Assembly (NCBI GenBank): GCA_900489925.1
Contig: UEHQ01000008.1
Span: forward strand, 186,001-250,000
Direction of reading: 5' to 3'
Source of the DNA: Hyphomicrobiales bacterium
GTDB lineage: Bacteria; Pseudomonadota; Alphaproteobacteria; Rhizobiales; Rhizobiaceae
Length of the DNA stretch: 64,000 bases
In this document: piece after piece, positions 27,201 through 34,800 of the stretch
Numbering within the stretch: the first letter of the stretch is position 1
How the letters are laid out: every line of letters begins with the position of its first letter
Notes under the pieces: generated by a model
The model's input: the letters and a program-made list of their open reading frames with translations, nothing else
Told to the model about the DNA's origin: nothing
The model's database searches: none
Made by a program: the position numbers and the translations under genes

Positions 27201-28455
27201 TGGCCTCGACCAGCGCATCATAGCGTGCCGCCGACTTGAAAGAGACGGCGCGAGAGAGAACCCGGCCGTCGACCTCGGGCAATGCCACGTTCATGCCGAG
27301 ATCGCGCGCCGAAAGCCCTTGCGAGGAGTTTTCCCAGGCCTCCTTCGAGGATGCGGAAAAGATCGCCTGCAGCACGACGGCATCGCTGGCCTCAAGCACG
27401 GTCGGCTGCCGCTCCGCACTGGGCGCCGAGACGGCGAAGCCTGTCGTGTTGATGACGACATCGGGCTTGGTGGCCGCGAAGACACTTTCGAGGATGCCCT
27501 TGGAGACGGGATCCTTGAGGCTGTAGGCGAAGATCGGCAGCGGCCGGATGCCCTCGGCGATCAACGCCTCGATCAGCGCTTCGACGGGTCGCGTTTCGCC
27601 GCTCTGCACGAGGGCGCGGTAGAATGAGATGGCGATGGTGGGGCGGTCTGTGACAGCTGGCGTCTCGCCTGTGGAGTTCCCCTCTGCCCTGCCCGGCAGC
27701 TCCTCCACAGTTGGGGAGATTGGCTGGGCTTGCCCGCTCGCTCCAATGTCAACCGTCTGGCGAGGCGACAACGAGGAGTCGATCTCCCCCCTTGTTGCGG
27801 GGTCCGAAGGACGGGGCGAGACCGTTGGGTCGCCCCTTCGATCCGGCAGGATAGAGGGGGGTAACCCACCCGCCGACAACAACCGCCACTCCTCAACCCC
27901 AACAACACCCCGCCCCGGCCACCAGATCCCGCCCTTCATCAACGGCGCCGCCGCCTCCGGCTTCTCACCGCCCGACAGCATCGCCTCGGCATAATCGAGA
28001 AACGCATGCGTATTCGCATCGCCCCCCTCGATCAGATAGGCCCAGAGCGCATTCAGATCCTCAAGCGGCACATTCGAAAACGGCGTCAACCCCGCATCCG
28101 GCTTCGAATCGCCCGGCAGCACCGCGATCAGCGCCCCATGCCGCGCGGCAGCCGCATGCAGCGCCTCCAGCGCGTAGTGGAAATAGCTGGCGCCGCCCAG
28201 CGCCCTCACGATGATCAACTTCGCATGCCGCGCCGTACGCTCCACATAGGCATCGACGGACATAGGATGCTTGAGGCTCATAAGGCTGGCGATGCGCAGC
28301 GACCGTGCATCCGCGCGCCGGCCATGCGCGACAGCCACCGCCGCCAGTTCGGTGTCGGCGGCGGAGAGAAACAGGATGTCGCCTGGAGACTGACCAAGAT
28401 CGATCGCCTCCTCGCCATCGCTGATCGTTCCCTGCTGGGCTAGAAGGAGGTGCAT
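24256..28455 (-). CDS. cobN: Cobaltochelatase subunit CobN with two in-frame repeat insertions
   Basis: 1399-aa large subunit of the aerobic cobalt chelatase that inserts Co2+ into hydrogenobyrinic acid a,c-diamide with CobS and CobT. Recognisable blocks include HMGKHGNLEWLPGKALALSE, LVWGSYAYGAG and YHNDHSMPEKPVIRSLEEE. The usual length is near 1275 aa. Two proline- and glycine-rich stretches, about residues 198-260 and 817-868, coincide with two RIME-like DNA repeats read in the same frame. Subtracting them gives nearly the usual length. Both fall in linker positions, so function is probably kept. Confidence 0.95.
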   Translation of the reverse strand: MHLLLAQQGTISDGEEAIDLGQSPGDILFLSAADTELAAVAVAHGRRADARSLRIASLMSLKHPMSVDAYVERTARHAKLIIVRALGGASYFHYALEALHAAAARHGALIAVLPGDSKPDAGLTPFSNVPLEDLNALWAYLIEGGDANTHAFLDYAEAMLSGGEKPEAAAPLMKGGIWWPGRGVVGVEEWRLLSAGGLPPSILPDRRGDPTVSPRPSDPATRGEIDSSLSPRQTVDIGASGQAQPISPTVEELPGRAEGNSTGETPAVTDRPTIAISFYRALVQSGETRPVEALIEALIAEGIRPLPIFAYSLKDPVSKGILESVFAATKPDVVINTTGFAVSAPSAERQPTVLEASDAVVLQAIFSASSKEAWENSSQGLSARDLGMNVALPEVDGRVLSRAVSFKSAARYDALVEANIVASEPDAGRMAYTARLAANWARLRHAKPAGRRVALVMANYPNRDGRLGNGVGLDTPAGTIEVLQAMRRAGYPVADIPADGDALMRHIMDGPTNSGRDGKVIRETLSMSRYRDFLATLPKKIQEEIGARWGAPEADPYVVDGVFALPFTRLGDVLVGIQPARGYNIDPKESYHSPDLVPPHGYLAFYAFLRQEFDAHAVIHMGKHGNLEWLPGKALALSESCYPEAILGPLPHLYPFIVNDPGEGTQAKRRTAAVIIDHLTPPLTRAESYGPLKDLEALVDEYYEASGGDPRRIRLLGKQILELVADIGLDQDAGIAKGESESEALKKLDAYLCDLKEMQIRDGLHVFGVSPAGRLLTDLTVALARVPRGLGEGGDRSLQRAIAWDVFGSGGDVVGGIPPSVLPDISPTRGEIDSWPSPKPNNERGASGQPQPISPPVGAMPGRAEGGNAPTNAAFDPLDCDMAAPWTGPRPEILADVSADPWRTQGDTVERIELLAAKFVSGELPCPALWSQTRAVLHDIETRLKPAILACGDAEIEGLLRGLDGRFVPPGPSGAPTRGRPDVLPTGRNFYSVDSRAVPTPAAYELGKKSAELLVRRYVQDHGEWPVSFGLTAWGTSNMRTGGDDIAQALALIGVKPVWDMTSRRVTGYEIIPQALLRRPRVDVTLRISGFFRDAFPEQIALFDKAIRAVGALDEDVEDNPIAARMRGEAARLEEAGLDASQAKRRAGYRIFGSKPGAYGAGLQALIDEKGWERRADLAEAYLVWGSYAYGAGEEGRAERGVFEERLRSIQAVVQNQDNREHDLLDSDDYYQFEGGMAAAAETLGGNRPSIYHNDHSMPEKPVIRSLEEEIARVVRGRVVNPKWIDGVMRHGYKGAFEIAATVDYLFAFAATTGAVGNHHFEAVYQAFVADQRVRDFMIEKNPAAYEEMKQRLLEAIERRLWTPRSNSAQFDLAATDNTHDRSGGADTADRLKIASGEV
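25854..26006. repeat. RIME-like palindromic repeat, copy A, inside cobN
   Basis: A 153-bp element bounded by 21-bp inverted arms that match at all but one base (TACCCCCCTCTG at the left end). An inner palindrome contains GGGGGAGAT-type arms. Its length is exactly 51 codons, and it encodes a stretch containing GGIPPSVLPDISP and GASGQPQPISPPV in CobN. It shares arms and core with the repeat at 27677-27863. Confidence 0.85.
27677..27863. repeat. RIME-like palindromic repeat, copy B, inside cobN
   Basis: About 187 bp, homologous to copy A. It has the same CCCTCTGCCCTGCC-type left arm, the GGGGAGATTGGCTGGG core and the CCGGCAGGATAGAGGGGGG right arm. It carries roughly 33 extra bases near the right end. 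In CobN it encodes GGLPPSILPD and GASGQAQPISPTV, aligned with copy A in the same frame and orientation. Confidence 0.82.
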
Positions 28456-28501
28456 GTCGGTGTGTCTTTGCGGGAAATGTTAATTGCAAGGGTGGAGTGC
28501 G

Positions 28502-28631
28502 TGGCCCCCTCATCCGCCTGCCGGCACCTTCTCTCCGTCGGGGAGAAGAGACTGGGGGTTGGCCGCTCGCGCCGACCTTCCCTTCTCCCCCACGGGGAGA
28601 AGGTGGCCCGAAGGGTCGGATGAGGGGGCCA
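28502..28631. repeat. RIME1-like intergenic palindromic repeat
   Basis: 130 bp between cobW and cobN. Perfect 15-bp inverted ends (TGGCCCCCTCATCCG) enclose a second GGAGAAG/CTTCTCC palindrome. It matches the general form of rhizobial RIME elements and differs in sequence from the two copies inside cobN. It can fold as a large hairpin in the cobW-cobN transcript. Confidence 0.8.
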
Positions 28632-28687
28632 CAGGGCACCACTCAAGCAATCTTCAAAATCGCACGCGCCCATTCCAACCATCAACC

Positions 28688-29734
28688 TTAAACCAGCGCC
28701 TCGATCGCCTTGTGCACCGCACCCTCGTCCATCTCATGCAGCCCGATCACCACCAGCCGCGTGCCACGCGCCTCGCCGGCGGCCCAGGCGCGGTCGAAAT
28801 AGTGGTCGATACGGCTTCCCACGGCCTGCAGCTGCAGCCGCATCGGCTTGCCGGGAACATCGACGAAGCCCTTGAGACGCAGAACGTCGTGCTCGGCGAT
28901 GATGCCCTTCAGGCTCTCGACGAAGGCCGAGGGATCGGCGATCGGCCCGAGCTCGACGACGAAGCTGTCGAACTCGTCGTGATCGTGCGTGCCGTCCTCA
29001 TGTTCAAGCTCGTGATGGGACTTGCGGTTGCCGATATCCTCCTCGGTGCCGATGCCAAGGCCGAGCAGCACGCTTGCCGGCACGTCGCCGTTTTTCGCCT
29101 CGATCATCGCGGGCTTGCGCGCCGTGCGCGAAGCAACCTCGTCGCGGACACGGGCAAGGCCGGCGCCGTCGATGAGGTCGGTCTTATTGAGCACGATCAG
29201 GTCGGCGCAGGTGAGCTGGTCCTCGAACAGCTCCTCGATCGGGCTCTCGTGGTCGAGCGTCTCGTCCTCGACACGGCGGGCATCGACGGCATCATGATCG
29301 TCGGCGAAGCGGCCGGCGGCGACGGCAGCGCTGTCGACCACGGTGATCACGCCATCGACGGTCACCTGCGTGCGGATGTCAGGCCAGTTGAAGGCGGCGA
29401 CCAACGGCTGCGGCAGGGCGAGGCCCGAGGTTTCGATGACGATATGGTCAGGCCGGTTCTCGCGTTCCAGAAGCTTGCTCATCGTCGGAATGAAGTCGTC
29501 GGCCACCGTGCAGCAGATGCAGCCATTGGTGAGCTCGATGATATCGTCCTCGGTGCAGTTTTCCGCGCCGCAGCCCTTCAGCACCTCGCCATCGACGCCG
29601 AGGTCGCCGAACTCGTTGATGATGAGCGCGATCTTCTTGCCGCCCGCATTGGTCAACAGGTTGCGGATCATCGTCGTCTTGCCGGCGCCGAGGAAGCCGG
29701 TAATGACGGTGGCGGGGATCTTCTGCTGGTTCAT
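28688..29734 (-). CDS. cobW: GTPase/metallochaperone CobW
   Basis: 348-aa G3E GTPase. Walker A is TGFLGAGKTTMIRNLL, the metal-binding CXCC motif is NGCICCTVADDF, and the guanine-specificity motif is NKTD. A histidine- and acid-rich linker (HHELEHEDGTHDHDEFD) precedes the C-terminal CobW_C domain. It probably delivers cobalt to the CobNST chelatase. ATG 29734 is used. The gene lies 4 nt after cobP, under the riboswitch, and is separated from cobN by a palindromic repeat. Confidence 0.93.
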   Translation of the reverse strand: MNQQKIPATVITGFLGAGKTTMIRNLLTNAGGKKIALIINEFGDLGVDGEVLKGCGAENCTEDDIIELTNGCICCTVADDFIPTMSKLLERENRPDHIVIETSGLALPQPLVAAFNWPDIRTQVTVDGVITVVDSAAVAAGRFADDHDAVDARRVEDETLDHESPIEELFEDQLTCADLIVLNKTDLIDGAGLARVRDEVASRTARKPAMIEAKNGDVPASVLLGLGIGTEEDIGNRKSHHELEHEDGTHDHDEFDSFVVELGPIADPSAFVESLKGIIAEHDVLRLKGFVDVPGKPMRLQLQAVGSRIDHYFDRAWAAGEARGTRLVVIGLHEMDEGAVHKAIEALV

Positions 29735-29738
29735 CAAT

Positions 29739-30257
29739 TCAACCCTTCATTTTCAGCGGCAGTCCCGCCGCGATAAAATACACATCCACGGCGACCGCCG
29801 CGATCATCTGGTGCAGCCGTCCGGCATAGTCGCGAAATTCGCGCGCCATGCGGTTCTCCGGCACGATGCCGAGGCCGACTTCATTGGAAACGATGACGAG
29901 GTGCGCCTTCACCTTCGGCAGAAAGCCGGCCAGTGCCGCGAATTCCGCCGCCATGTCGCGCTCCTCCATCATCAGATTGGTCACCCACAGCGTCAGGCAA
30001 TCGACAAGCACCGCCCGCCCCTCGCCATCGATCGCAGCAAGCCGGCCGACGAGCTCGAGCGGTTCCTCATACGTGGTCCAAAGATCACCGCGATCGGCCT
30101 TGTGCTGATCAATCCGCGCGCGCATCTCCTCGTCCCAGGCGCGGCCGGTGGCGATGTAATGGCGCTCAAGGCCGCTGTCGATGACGAGCTGTTCGGCAAA
30201 GCGCGACTTTCCGGAGCGGGCGCCGCCGAGAACAAGCGTAGAGGATGCGGTCGTCAT
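29739..30257 (-). CDS. cobP: Adenosylcobinamide kinase/guanylyltransferase CobP
   Basis: 172-aa bifunctional enzyme that phosphorylates adenosylcobinamide and transfers GMP to it. The P-loop is [15 protein letters not shown], followed by [13 protein letters not shown] with the guanylylated-histidine region near [23 protein letters not shown] and [13 protein letters not shown] are further family blocks. Its ATG overlaps the stop of a 22-codon ORF by 4 nt. It is the first enzyme gene after the cobalamin riboswitch. Confidence 0.95.
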   Translation of the reverse strand: MTTASSTLVLGGARSGKSRFAEQLVIDSGLERHYIATGRAWDEEMRARIDQHKADRGDLWTTYEEPLELVGRLAAIDGEGRAVLVDCLTLWVTNLMMEERDMAAEFAALAGFLPKVKAHLVIVSNEVGLGIVPENRMAREFRDYAGRLHQMIAAVAVDVYFIAAGLPLKMKG

Positions 30258-30322
30258 GCGTGGACGACTTCATAGGAGTGCGTCCGGCCTGACGCCGACG
30301 CCATAATCTCATTGTCTGCCAT
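30254..30322 (-). CDS. 22-aa ORF between cobalamin riboswitch and cobP
   Basis: It encodes [20 protein letters not shown] plus His-Ala. GGAGG lies 5 nt before its ATG, a better ribosome site than most genes here, and its stop overlaps the cobP ATG as ATGA. It therefore looks translated and coupled to cobP. No family is recognised. It could be a leader peptide that passes riboswitch control of translation to cobP, or a conserved microprotein. Confidence 0.55.
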   Translation of the reverse strand: MADNEIMASASGRTHSYEVVHA

Positions 30323-30379
30323 GACAACCTCCGTGCTGGCATTGGGCACACTTGCCCAGGGGTGGGCTTTGCGCCCGGC

Positions 30380-30720
30380 ACGATTGGCAGGTCTCCTGGC
30401 TCGCGGGTGCAGGCGACGATCGGGATAGCCACGCAGGCCATCGCGATAGTGCCATCGGTTCTTCCTCGCCTTCCCGGCTGCAATCATGAAAAGGCGGACG
30501 ATTCGTAGATTTGGAGGCGTCCAACCCCGGTTGATCATGGCTTGCATTGCCAGTGGCTTTTCCGCCGCCTTCAGCCTCTTGCCCGCCTGCACCACGCAGG
30601 CAGCCGACAAGGTACGTCCGACGCCGGATGGAAGACCCTGACCGCTCTACAGTCGCGGGGTCGGCTGCGATGAAGGCGCCCTGGTTGGGTCCACCCCGTC
30701 ACATTCCCTTTTCATCCGCA
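30380..30720 (-). promoter_or_regulatory. Cobalamin riboswitch controlling cobP-cobW-cobN-cobO
   Basis: Read on the minus strand from about 30715, the conserved aptamer pieces come in order: AAAGGGAATGTGACGGGGTG, then GCAGCCGACCCCGCGACTGT, then AAAGCCACTGG, then CGGGAAGGC, and last the B12 box AGCCAGGAGACCTGCC at 30386-30402. The spacing between the CCCCGCGACTGT and GCCACTGG blocks is long, so there is a large peripheral insertion. It lies about 60 nt before the 22-codon ORF, so adenosylcobalamin would reduce expression of the operon. Confidence 0.92.
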
Positions 30721-31007
30721 CCGCTTTTGGCGATCCGGAACCATCCGTTATCGGATTCATGGTTAGGCAAGGCCGGGTATGAAGTCAATCGACTTGGGCC
30801 CGGCCATGGCAGAACACTATTGAGTTCAACACGCCTTATAGACGACATACCCTACCATATTTATCGTCTTTTATCAGTCACTTACGTCATAAATAATTGT
30901 TGTATCCGCCGGCCTTTTGCCGCATTTGCATCGCAAGCGCATCCCCAAGCCACGTCGGCACCCTTCACGGCCCTTGACCGGACCTTTACCCGCCTAGTTT
31001 CCTTGTC
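30721..31007. promoter_or_regulatory. Divergent promoter region of the cobP unit and the ClC gene
   Basis: 287 bp without a gene. The stretch near 30840-30905 is AT-rich (for example ATAAATAATTGTTGTAT) and is the likeliest site of the start signals for both directions. No operator or specific box could be assigned. Confidence 0.35.
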
Positions 31008-32798
31008 ATGCTTCTGAAAATAGATACCCGCCGGCTCGGCCCACTTCACACCCTGTTGGATGTGGGACGCATGCGTGCCCTCCTCAGACGCAGCGAAATG
31101 GGCATGGTGCTCGCAGGCGCGATTGTCGGCGTCACGTCGGGCCTTGCCGTCACGGCGATGAGCTTGATCTCCAAAGAGATGCACAGCCTCATCTTCGGCA
31201 TCAGCGAGGTCGAGCGGCTGAGTTCGTCGCAGATCGAGAACAAGTTTCTTCTGCTGGCCGCGCCCGTCGTCGGCGGCATTCTGCTCGGCCTGCTGATGTT
31301 CATTTTGGCGAAGACGCGCAAGAAGCCGATGGTCGACCCGATCGAGGCAAATGCCTTGCATGGCGGTCGCCTGTCGCTGACCGATAGTATCCTGGTTGCG
31401 GTGCAAAACCTGATTTCAAACGGCTTCGGCGCCTCCGTTGGACTGGAGGCCGGCTATACACAGCTGGCATCCGGTATCGCGTCGAAGCTCGGGCTGAAGC
31501 TTCAGCTGCGTCGGTCCGATTTGCGGGTGCTCGTCGGCTGCGGCGCCGCCGGCGCCATCGCAGCCGCTTTCAATGCACCGCTGACGGGCGCGTTCTACGC
31601 ATTCGAGCTCATCATCGGCACCTACACCATCGTCTCGCTGACGCCGGTGGTCGTGTCCGCGATCGTCTCCACCACGCTGGCTCGATTTCTCGCCGGCAGT
31701 GATTTCCTCATTGACGTCGGTCAGTTCGGCACGGTCATGCCGGCCGATTATGTTCCGGCGGTGCTGCTCGGCGCCTTCTGCGCCGGCGTCGGCATCCTGA
31801 TCATGCAGGGCGTCGCCTTCATCGAGGAGACGGCGCGCAGGAGCTCCATCGCCCCTCCTTTACGCCCGGCGCTCGGCGGCATTGTCGTCGGCCTTCTCGC
31901 GCTGGTTACGCCGCAGGTCCTCTCGGCCGGCCATGGGGCACTGCATCTCAACCTTGGCAGGGACGTCGCCATTCCGGTGCTGATCGGCCTGTTTCTACTG
32001 AAATCCTTTGCCTCCGCGATCTCAATCGGCTCGGGCTTCAGAGGTGGCTTGTTCTTCGCGTCGCTCTTCATGGGGGCTCTGCTCGGAAAGCTGTTTGCCT
32101 ACTCGGCCCCCTACTTCGCCCATGCGACGCTCACGCCGGTGATCTACGCGGTTGTCGGCATGAGCTCGCTTGCCGTCGCAGTCATTGGCGGCCCGCTGAC
32201 CATGACGTTTCTCGCACTGGAAATAACCGGCGACTTTCCGATCACGGTTCTCGTCCTCGCCGCCGTCATTACGTCTTCGCTGGTCGTGCGCAGCACCTTC
32301 GGCTACTCGTTCGCTACGTGGCGCTTCCATCTTCGCGGCGAAAGCATCCGCAGTGCTCATGACGTCGGCTGGATCCGCAATCTTACGGTCGACAGGCTCA
32401 TGCGTGCCGACGTCAAGACCGCGAAGCCCGGCATCTCGGTCGAAGAGTTCCGCAGCCTCTTCCCCATCGGCTCCGCGCAGCGCGTGGTTCTTGTCGATGA
32501 CAACGGAAAATACGCAGGCCTTGTTCTGGTGCCGGAGATCTACGCCAACCTCACCGACACGGATGACGAGAGCAAGGGTCTGGACGAGTTCATTCGATAC
32601 AAAAACGACTTCCTGCAGCCGCAGATGAACGCCAAGCAGGCGGCCGCCATTTTCGACAAGACGGAAAGCGAAGCGCTTGCCGTCGTCAACAATCTGGTCG
32701 AGCGAAAAGTCGTGGGGCAGCTCAGCGAAGCCCACACGCTGCGTCGCTACAGTGAAGAACTCGATCGCCGCCGCCGGGAGATCTCGGGCGAGATCTAG
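31008..32798 (+). CDS. ClC-family chloride channel/antiporter with C-terminal CBS-like region
   Basis: 596-aa membrane protein with ten or more hydrophobic helices of the ClC fold, followed from about residue 460 by a cytoplasmic CBS-like region (MRADVKTAKPGISVEEF and on). The usual GREGP filter motif appears as GLEAGYTQ. The gating glutamate is kept, but the following GP is changed. The usual GxFAP segment reads GLFFASLF. This is a divergent ClC subgroup, so ion selectivity cannot be assumed. The 3' end overlaps the convergent cobQ stop by 4 nt. Confidence 0.88.
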   Translation: MLLKIDTRRLGPLHTLLDVGRMRALLRRSEMGMVLAGAIVGVTSGLAVTAMSLISKEMHSLIFGISEVERLSSSQIENKFLLLAAPVVGGILLGLLMFILAKTRKKPMVDPIEANALHGGRLSLTDSILVAVQNLISNGFGASVGLEAGYTQLASGIASKLGLKLQLRRSDLRVLVGCGAAGAIAAAFNAPLTGAFYAFELIIGTYTIVSLTPVVVSAIVSTTLARFLAGSDFLIDVGQFGTVMPADYVPAVLLGAFCAGVGILIMQGVAFIEETARRSSIAPPLRPALGGIVVGLLALVTPQVLSAGHGALHLNLGRDVAIPVLIGLFLLKSFASAISIGSGFRGGLFFASLFMGALLGKLFAYSAPYFAHATLTPVIYAVVGMSSLAVAVIGGPLTMTFLALEITGDFPITVLVLAAVITSSLVVRSTFGYSFATWRFHLRGESIRSAHDVGWIRNLTVDRLMRADVKTAKPGISVEEFRSLFPIGSAQRVVLVDDNGKYAGLVLVPEIYANLTDTDDESKGLDEFIRYKNDFLQPQMNAKQAAAIFDKTESEALAVVNNLVERKVVGQLSEAHTLRRYSEELDRRRREISGEI

Positions 32799-34249
32799 CC
32801 GAGCAATTCGCCGAGCCAGCGGGCATCGAGATGGGTTTCGAGCTCGGCGGCAATCTCGTCCAGCGCAAGCTCGACACCGGCGCGGTAATTGCGCATCTCG
32901 CCCTTGAGGCCGAAGCTCTGCAACAGCCGCGAGCGATAGGCGTCGCTCGCGAAGAGCCCGTGCAGATAGGTCCCCATGATCCGGCCGTCTCCCGACATCG
33001 CGCCATCAGGCATCCCGTCAACGATCGCAAAGGGCCGGTTGCAGTCCACGCCCCGGGTGACGCCGAGATGAATCTGATAGCCTGAAAGCGGATCCCCATG
33101 TTCGACGGATGACGCAACACTGTTGCGAACCGTCTTCTCCGGTGCCATCACCGTTTCGATGTCGAGCAATGCCAGGCCATCGGTCTCGACGGCGCTGCCC
33201 TCGATCCCCTCGGGGTCATGCACCTTGCGGCCAAGCATCTGGTAGCCGCCGCAAACGCCGATGACACGACCGCCGCGCCTGACATGAGCTGCCAGATCGG
33301 CATCCCACCCGGCCGACCTCAGGTCAGCGAGATCAGCCACCGTCGACTTGGACCCCGGAAGAATGATCAGCTGGGCATCGGCCGGTATCCGCTCGCCTTG
33401 CCGCACGAAGACCAGCTCGACATCAGGCTCCGCCTTGAGTGGATCGAGATCATCGAAGTTGGCAATCCTCGAGAGAACGGGCACTGCAATCCTGAGCGCC
33501 CCGGCCTCGCCGCGAGCGAGACGCTCCAGCGCAACCGAATCTTCTGCGGGCAGACGTGACGCCGCCTTGAGCCATGGCACCACGCCGAAGCAGGGCCAGC
33601 CGGTGAAGCGATCGACCGCCGCAATCCCGTCGTCGAAAAGCGAGACGTCGCCCCGGAACTTGTTGATGATATATCCCGAGATCGCGGCGCGATCATCCTC
33701 ACCGAGGATGGCGTGCGTGCCGACCAGCGATGCAATCACGCCACCACGGTCGATGTCACCGACGAGAACGACCGGAACTCCGGCGCGCGTCGCAAAGCCC
33801 ATGTTGGCGATATCTCCGGCGCGCAGATTGATTTCGGCCGGCGATCCCGCCCCTTCGACGACAACCAGGTCAGCCCCTGTCGAAACCTGCGAAAAGCTCT
33901 CCAGCACGTAGTCCAGCAGCTGTGGCTTCAGCCTTTGATAATCACGCGCCTTTGCCTGCCCCCATACCTTTCCCTGGACGATGATCTGGCTGCCGTTCTC
34001 CGACTGCGGCTTCAGCAGAATGGGGTTCATGTGCACGGAGGAAGGGACGCGCGCCGCCATCGATTGCAGCCACTGCGCCCGGCCGATCTCGCCGCCATCG
34101 TCCGCAACGGCGGCATTGTTCGACATGTTCTGCGGCTTGAAGGGACGCACCGAAAGACCGCGGTTGGCCGCCAGCCGGCAAAGTCCCGCCACCAGCACTG
34201 TCTTTCCGACATCGGAGCCGGTTCCTTGCAGCATGATGGCTTTGGTCAT
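32795..34249 (-). CDS. cobQ: Cobyric acid synthase CobQ
   Basis: 484-aa glutamine-dependent amidotransferase that amidates positions b, d, e and g of adenosyl-cobyrinic acid a,c-diamide. The N-terminal dethiobiotin-synthase-like P-loop is MLQGTGSDVGKTVLVAGLC, followed by KPQNMSNNA. The glutaminase domain has VIGVCGGYQMLG (Cys) and GTYLHGLF (His). Length is normal. It stands alone here, convergent with the ClC gene. Confidence 0.95.
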   Translation of the reverse strand: MTKAIMLQGTGSDVGKTVLVAGLCRLAANRGLSVRPFKPQNMSNNAAVADDGGEIGRAQWLQSMAARVPSSVHMNPILLKPQSENGSQIIVQGKVWGQAKARDYQRLKPQLLDYVLESFSQVSTGADLVVVEGAGSPAEINLRAGDIANMGFATRAGVPVVLVGDIDRGGVIASLVGTHAILGEDDRAAISGYIINKFRGDVSLFDDGIAAVDRFTGWPCFGVVPWLKAASRLPAEDSVALERLARGEAGALRIAVPVLSRIANFDDLDPLKAEPDVELVFVRQGERIPADAQLIILPGSKSTVADLADLRSAGWDADLAAHVRRGGRVIGVCGGYQMLGRKVHDPEGIEGSAVETDGLALLDIETVMAPEKTVRNSVASSVEHGDPLSGYQIHLGVTRGVDCNRPFAIVDGMPDGAMSGDGRIMGTYLHGLFASDAYRSRLLQSFGLKGEMRNYRAGVELALDEIAAELETHLDARWLGELLG

Positions 34250-34722
34250 TGTCGTGAAGCTCCGGCACCCGTCGCTACGGCCTACAAGCGGCGTTCGCCA
34301 AGGTCAATCACGGCCGCCCAAAATGCGAAAGCCGCGCTGGCCATCTGTGGCCGCGCGGCTTGCCGAAATACGCTGGCGCTTGCGTCCATACACGACGAAG
34401 CTCACGTTCTCCGGGACGCATTACCTGATCCGGAGAAGCAGCGGTTGTCCCCCGCCACGCAACGATTGATAGCGCCACATTCTTACCGGAGAGTTAGTGA
34501 GCCATTAAGCAAAGATGAATTTCGGCACTTTTTTGGTTTTTTGTCTCCTTGCGAGGCCGAGGAGACCTGGGGGAGCCGTGGCCGACTGTCGAGTGCGCAG
34601 TCATTAACTATTTTAAATCAGCCGCTTAGATTCGACGTCCGCCCACGATAAGACCGTTGATTTCCCGGGCCGAACGCGTAGGCTTCATTTCAAGGCGTCA
34701 GGATCGGCGCCAGGGGAAAGCC
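34250..34722. promoter_or_regulatory. Leader region of cobQ and upstream region of the amine-binding-protein gene
   Basis: 473 bp without a convincing protein gene. At 34329-34361 AAGCCGCGC pairs with GCGCGGCTT around a further TGGCC/GGCC stem, and on the minus strand TTTCGCATTTT follows, like an intrinsic terminator ahead of cobQ. At 34407-34437 TTCTCCGG and CCGGAGAA form a second inverted repeat. No B12 box was found. The 34600-34700 stretch probably holds the plus-strand promoter. Confidence 0.4.
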
Positions 34723-34800
34723 ATGAACGAACGCGGTGCATCTGCTATCTGCAGATGCGGCCCGGGTCGATGGCAACGCCAAAATGGGAACGTAAGATGA
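34723..34800 (+). CDS. 25-aa ORF overlapping the start of the amine-binding-protein gene
   Basis: AGGGGAAAG precedes ATG 34723. The peptide contains ICRCGPGRWQRQNG and ends with a stop that overlaps the ATG of the next gene as ATGA. This arrangement suggests translational coupling. The peptide matches nothing I know, and chance cannot be excluded because it is so short. Confidence 0.3.
   Translation: MNERGASAICRCGPGRWQRQNGNVR

Noticed and set aside
34250-34722. Second cobalamin riboswitch upstream of cobQ
   Set aside because: No AGCCAGGAGACCTGCC-type B12 box or GCCACTGG block occurs there on the cobQ strand.
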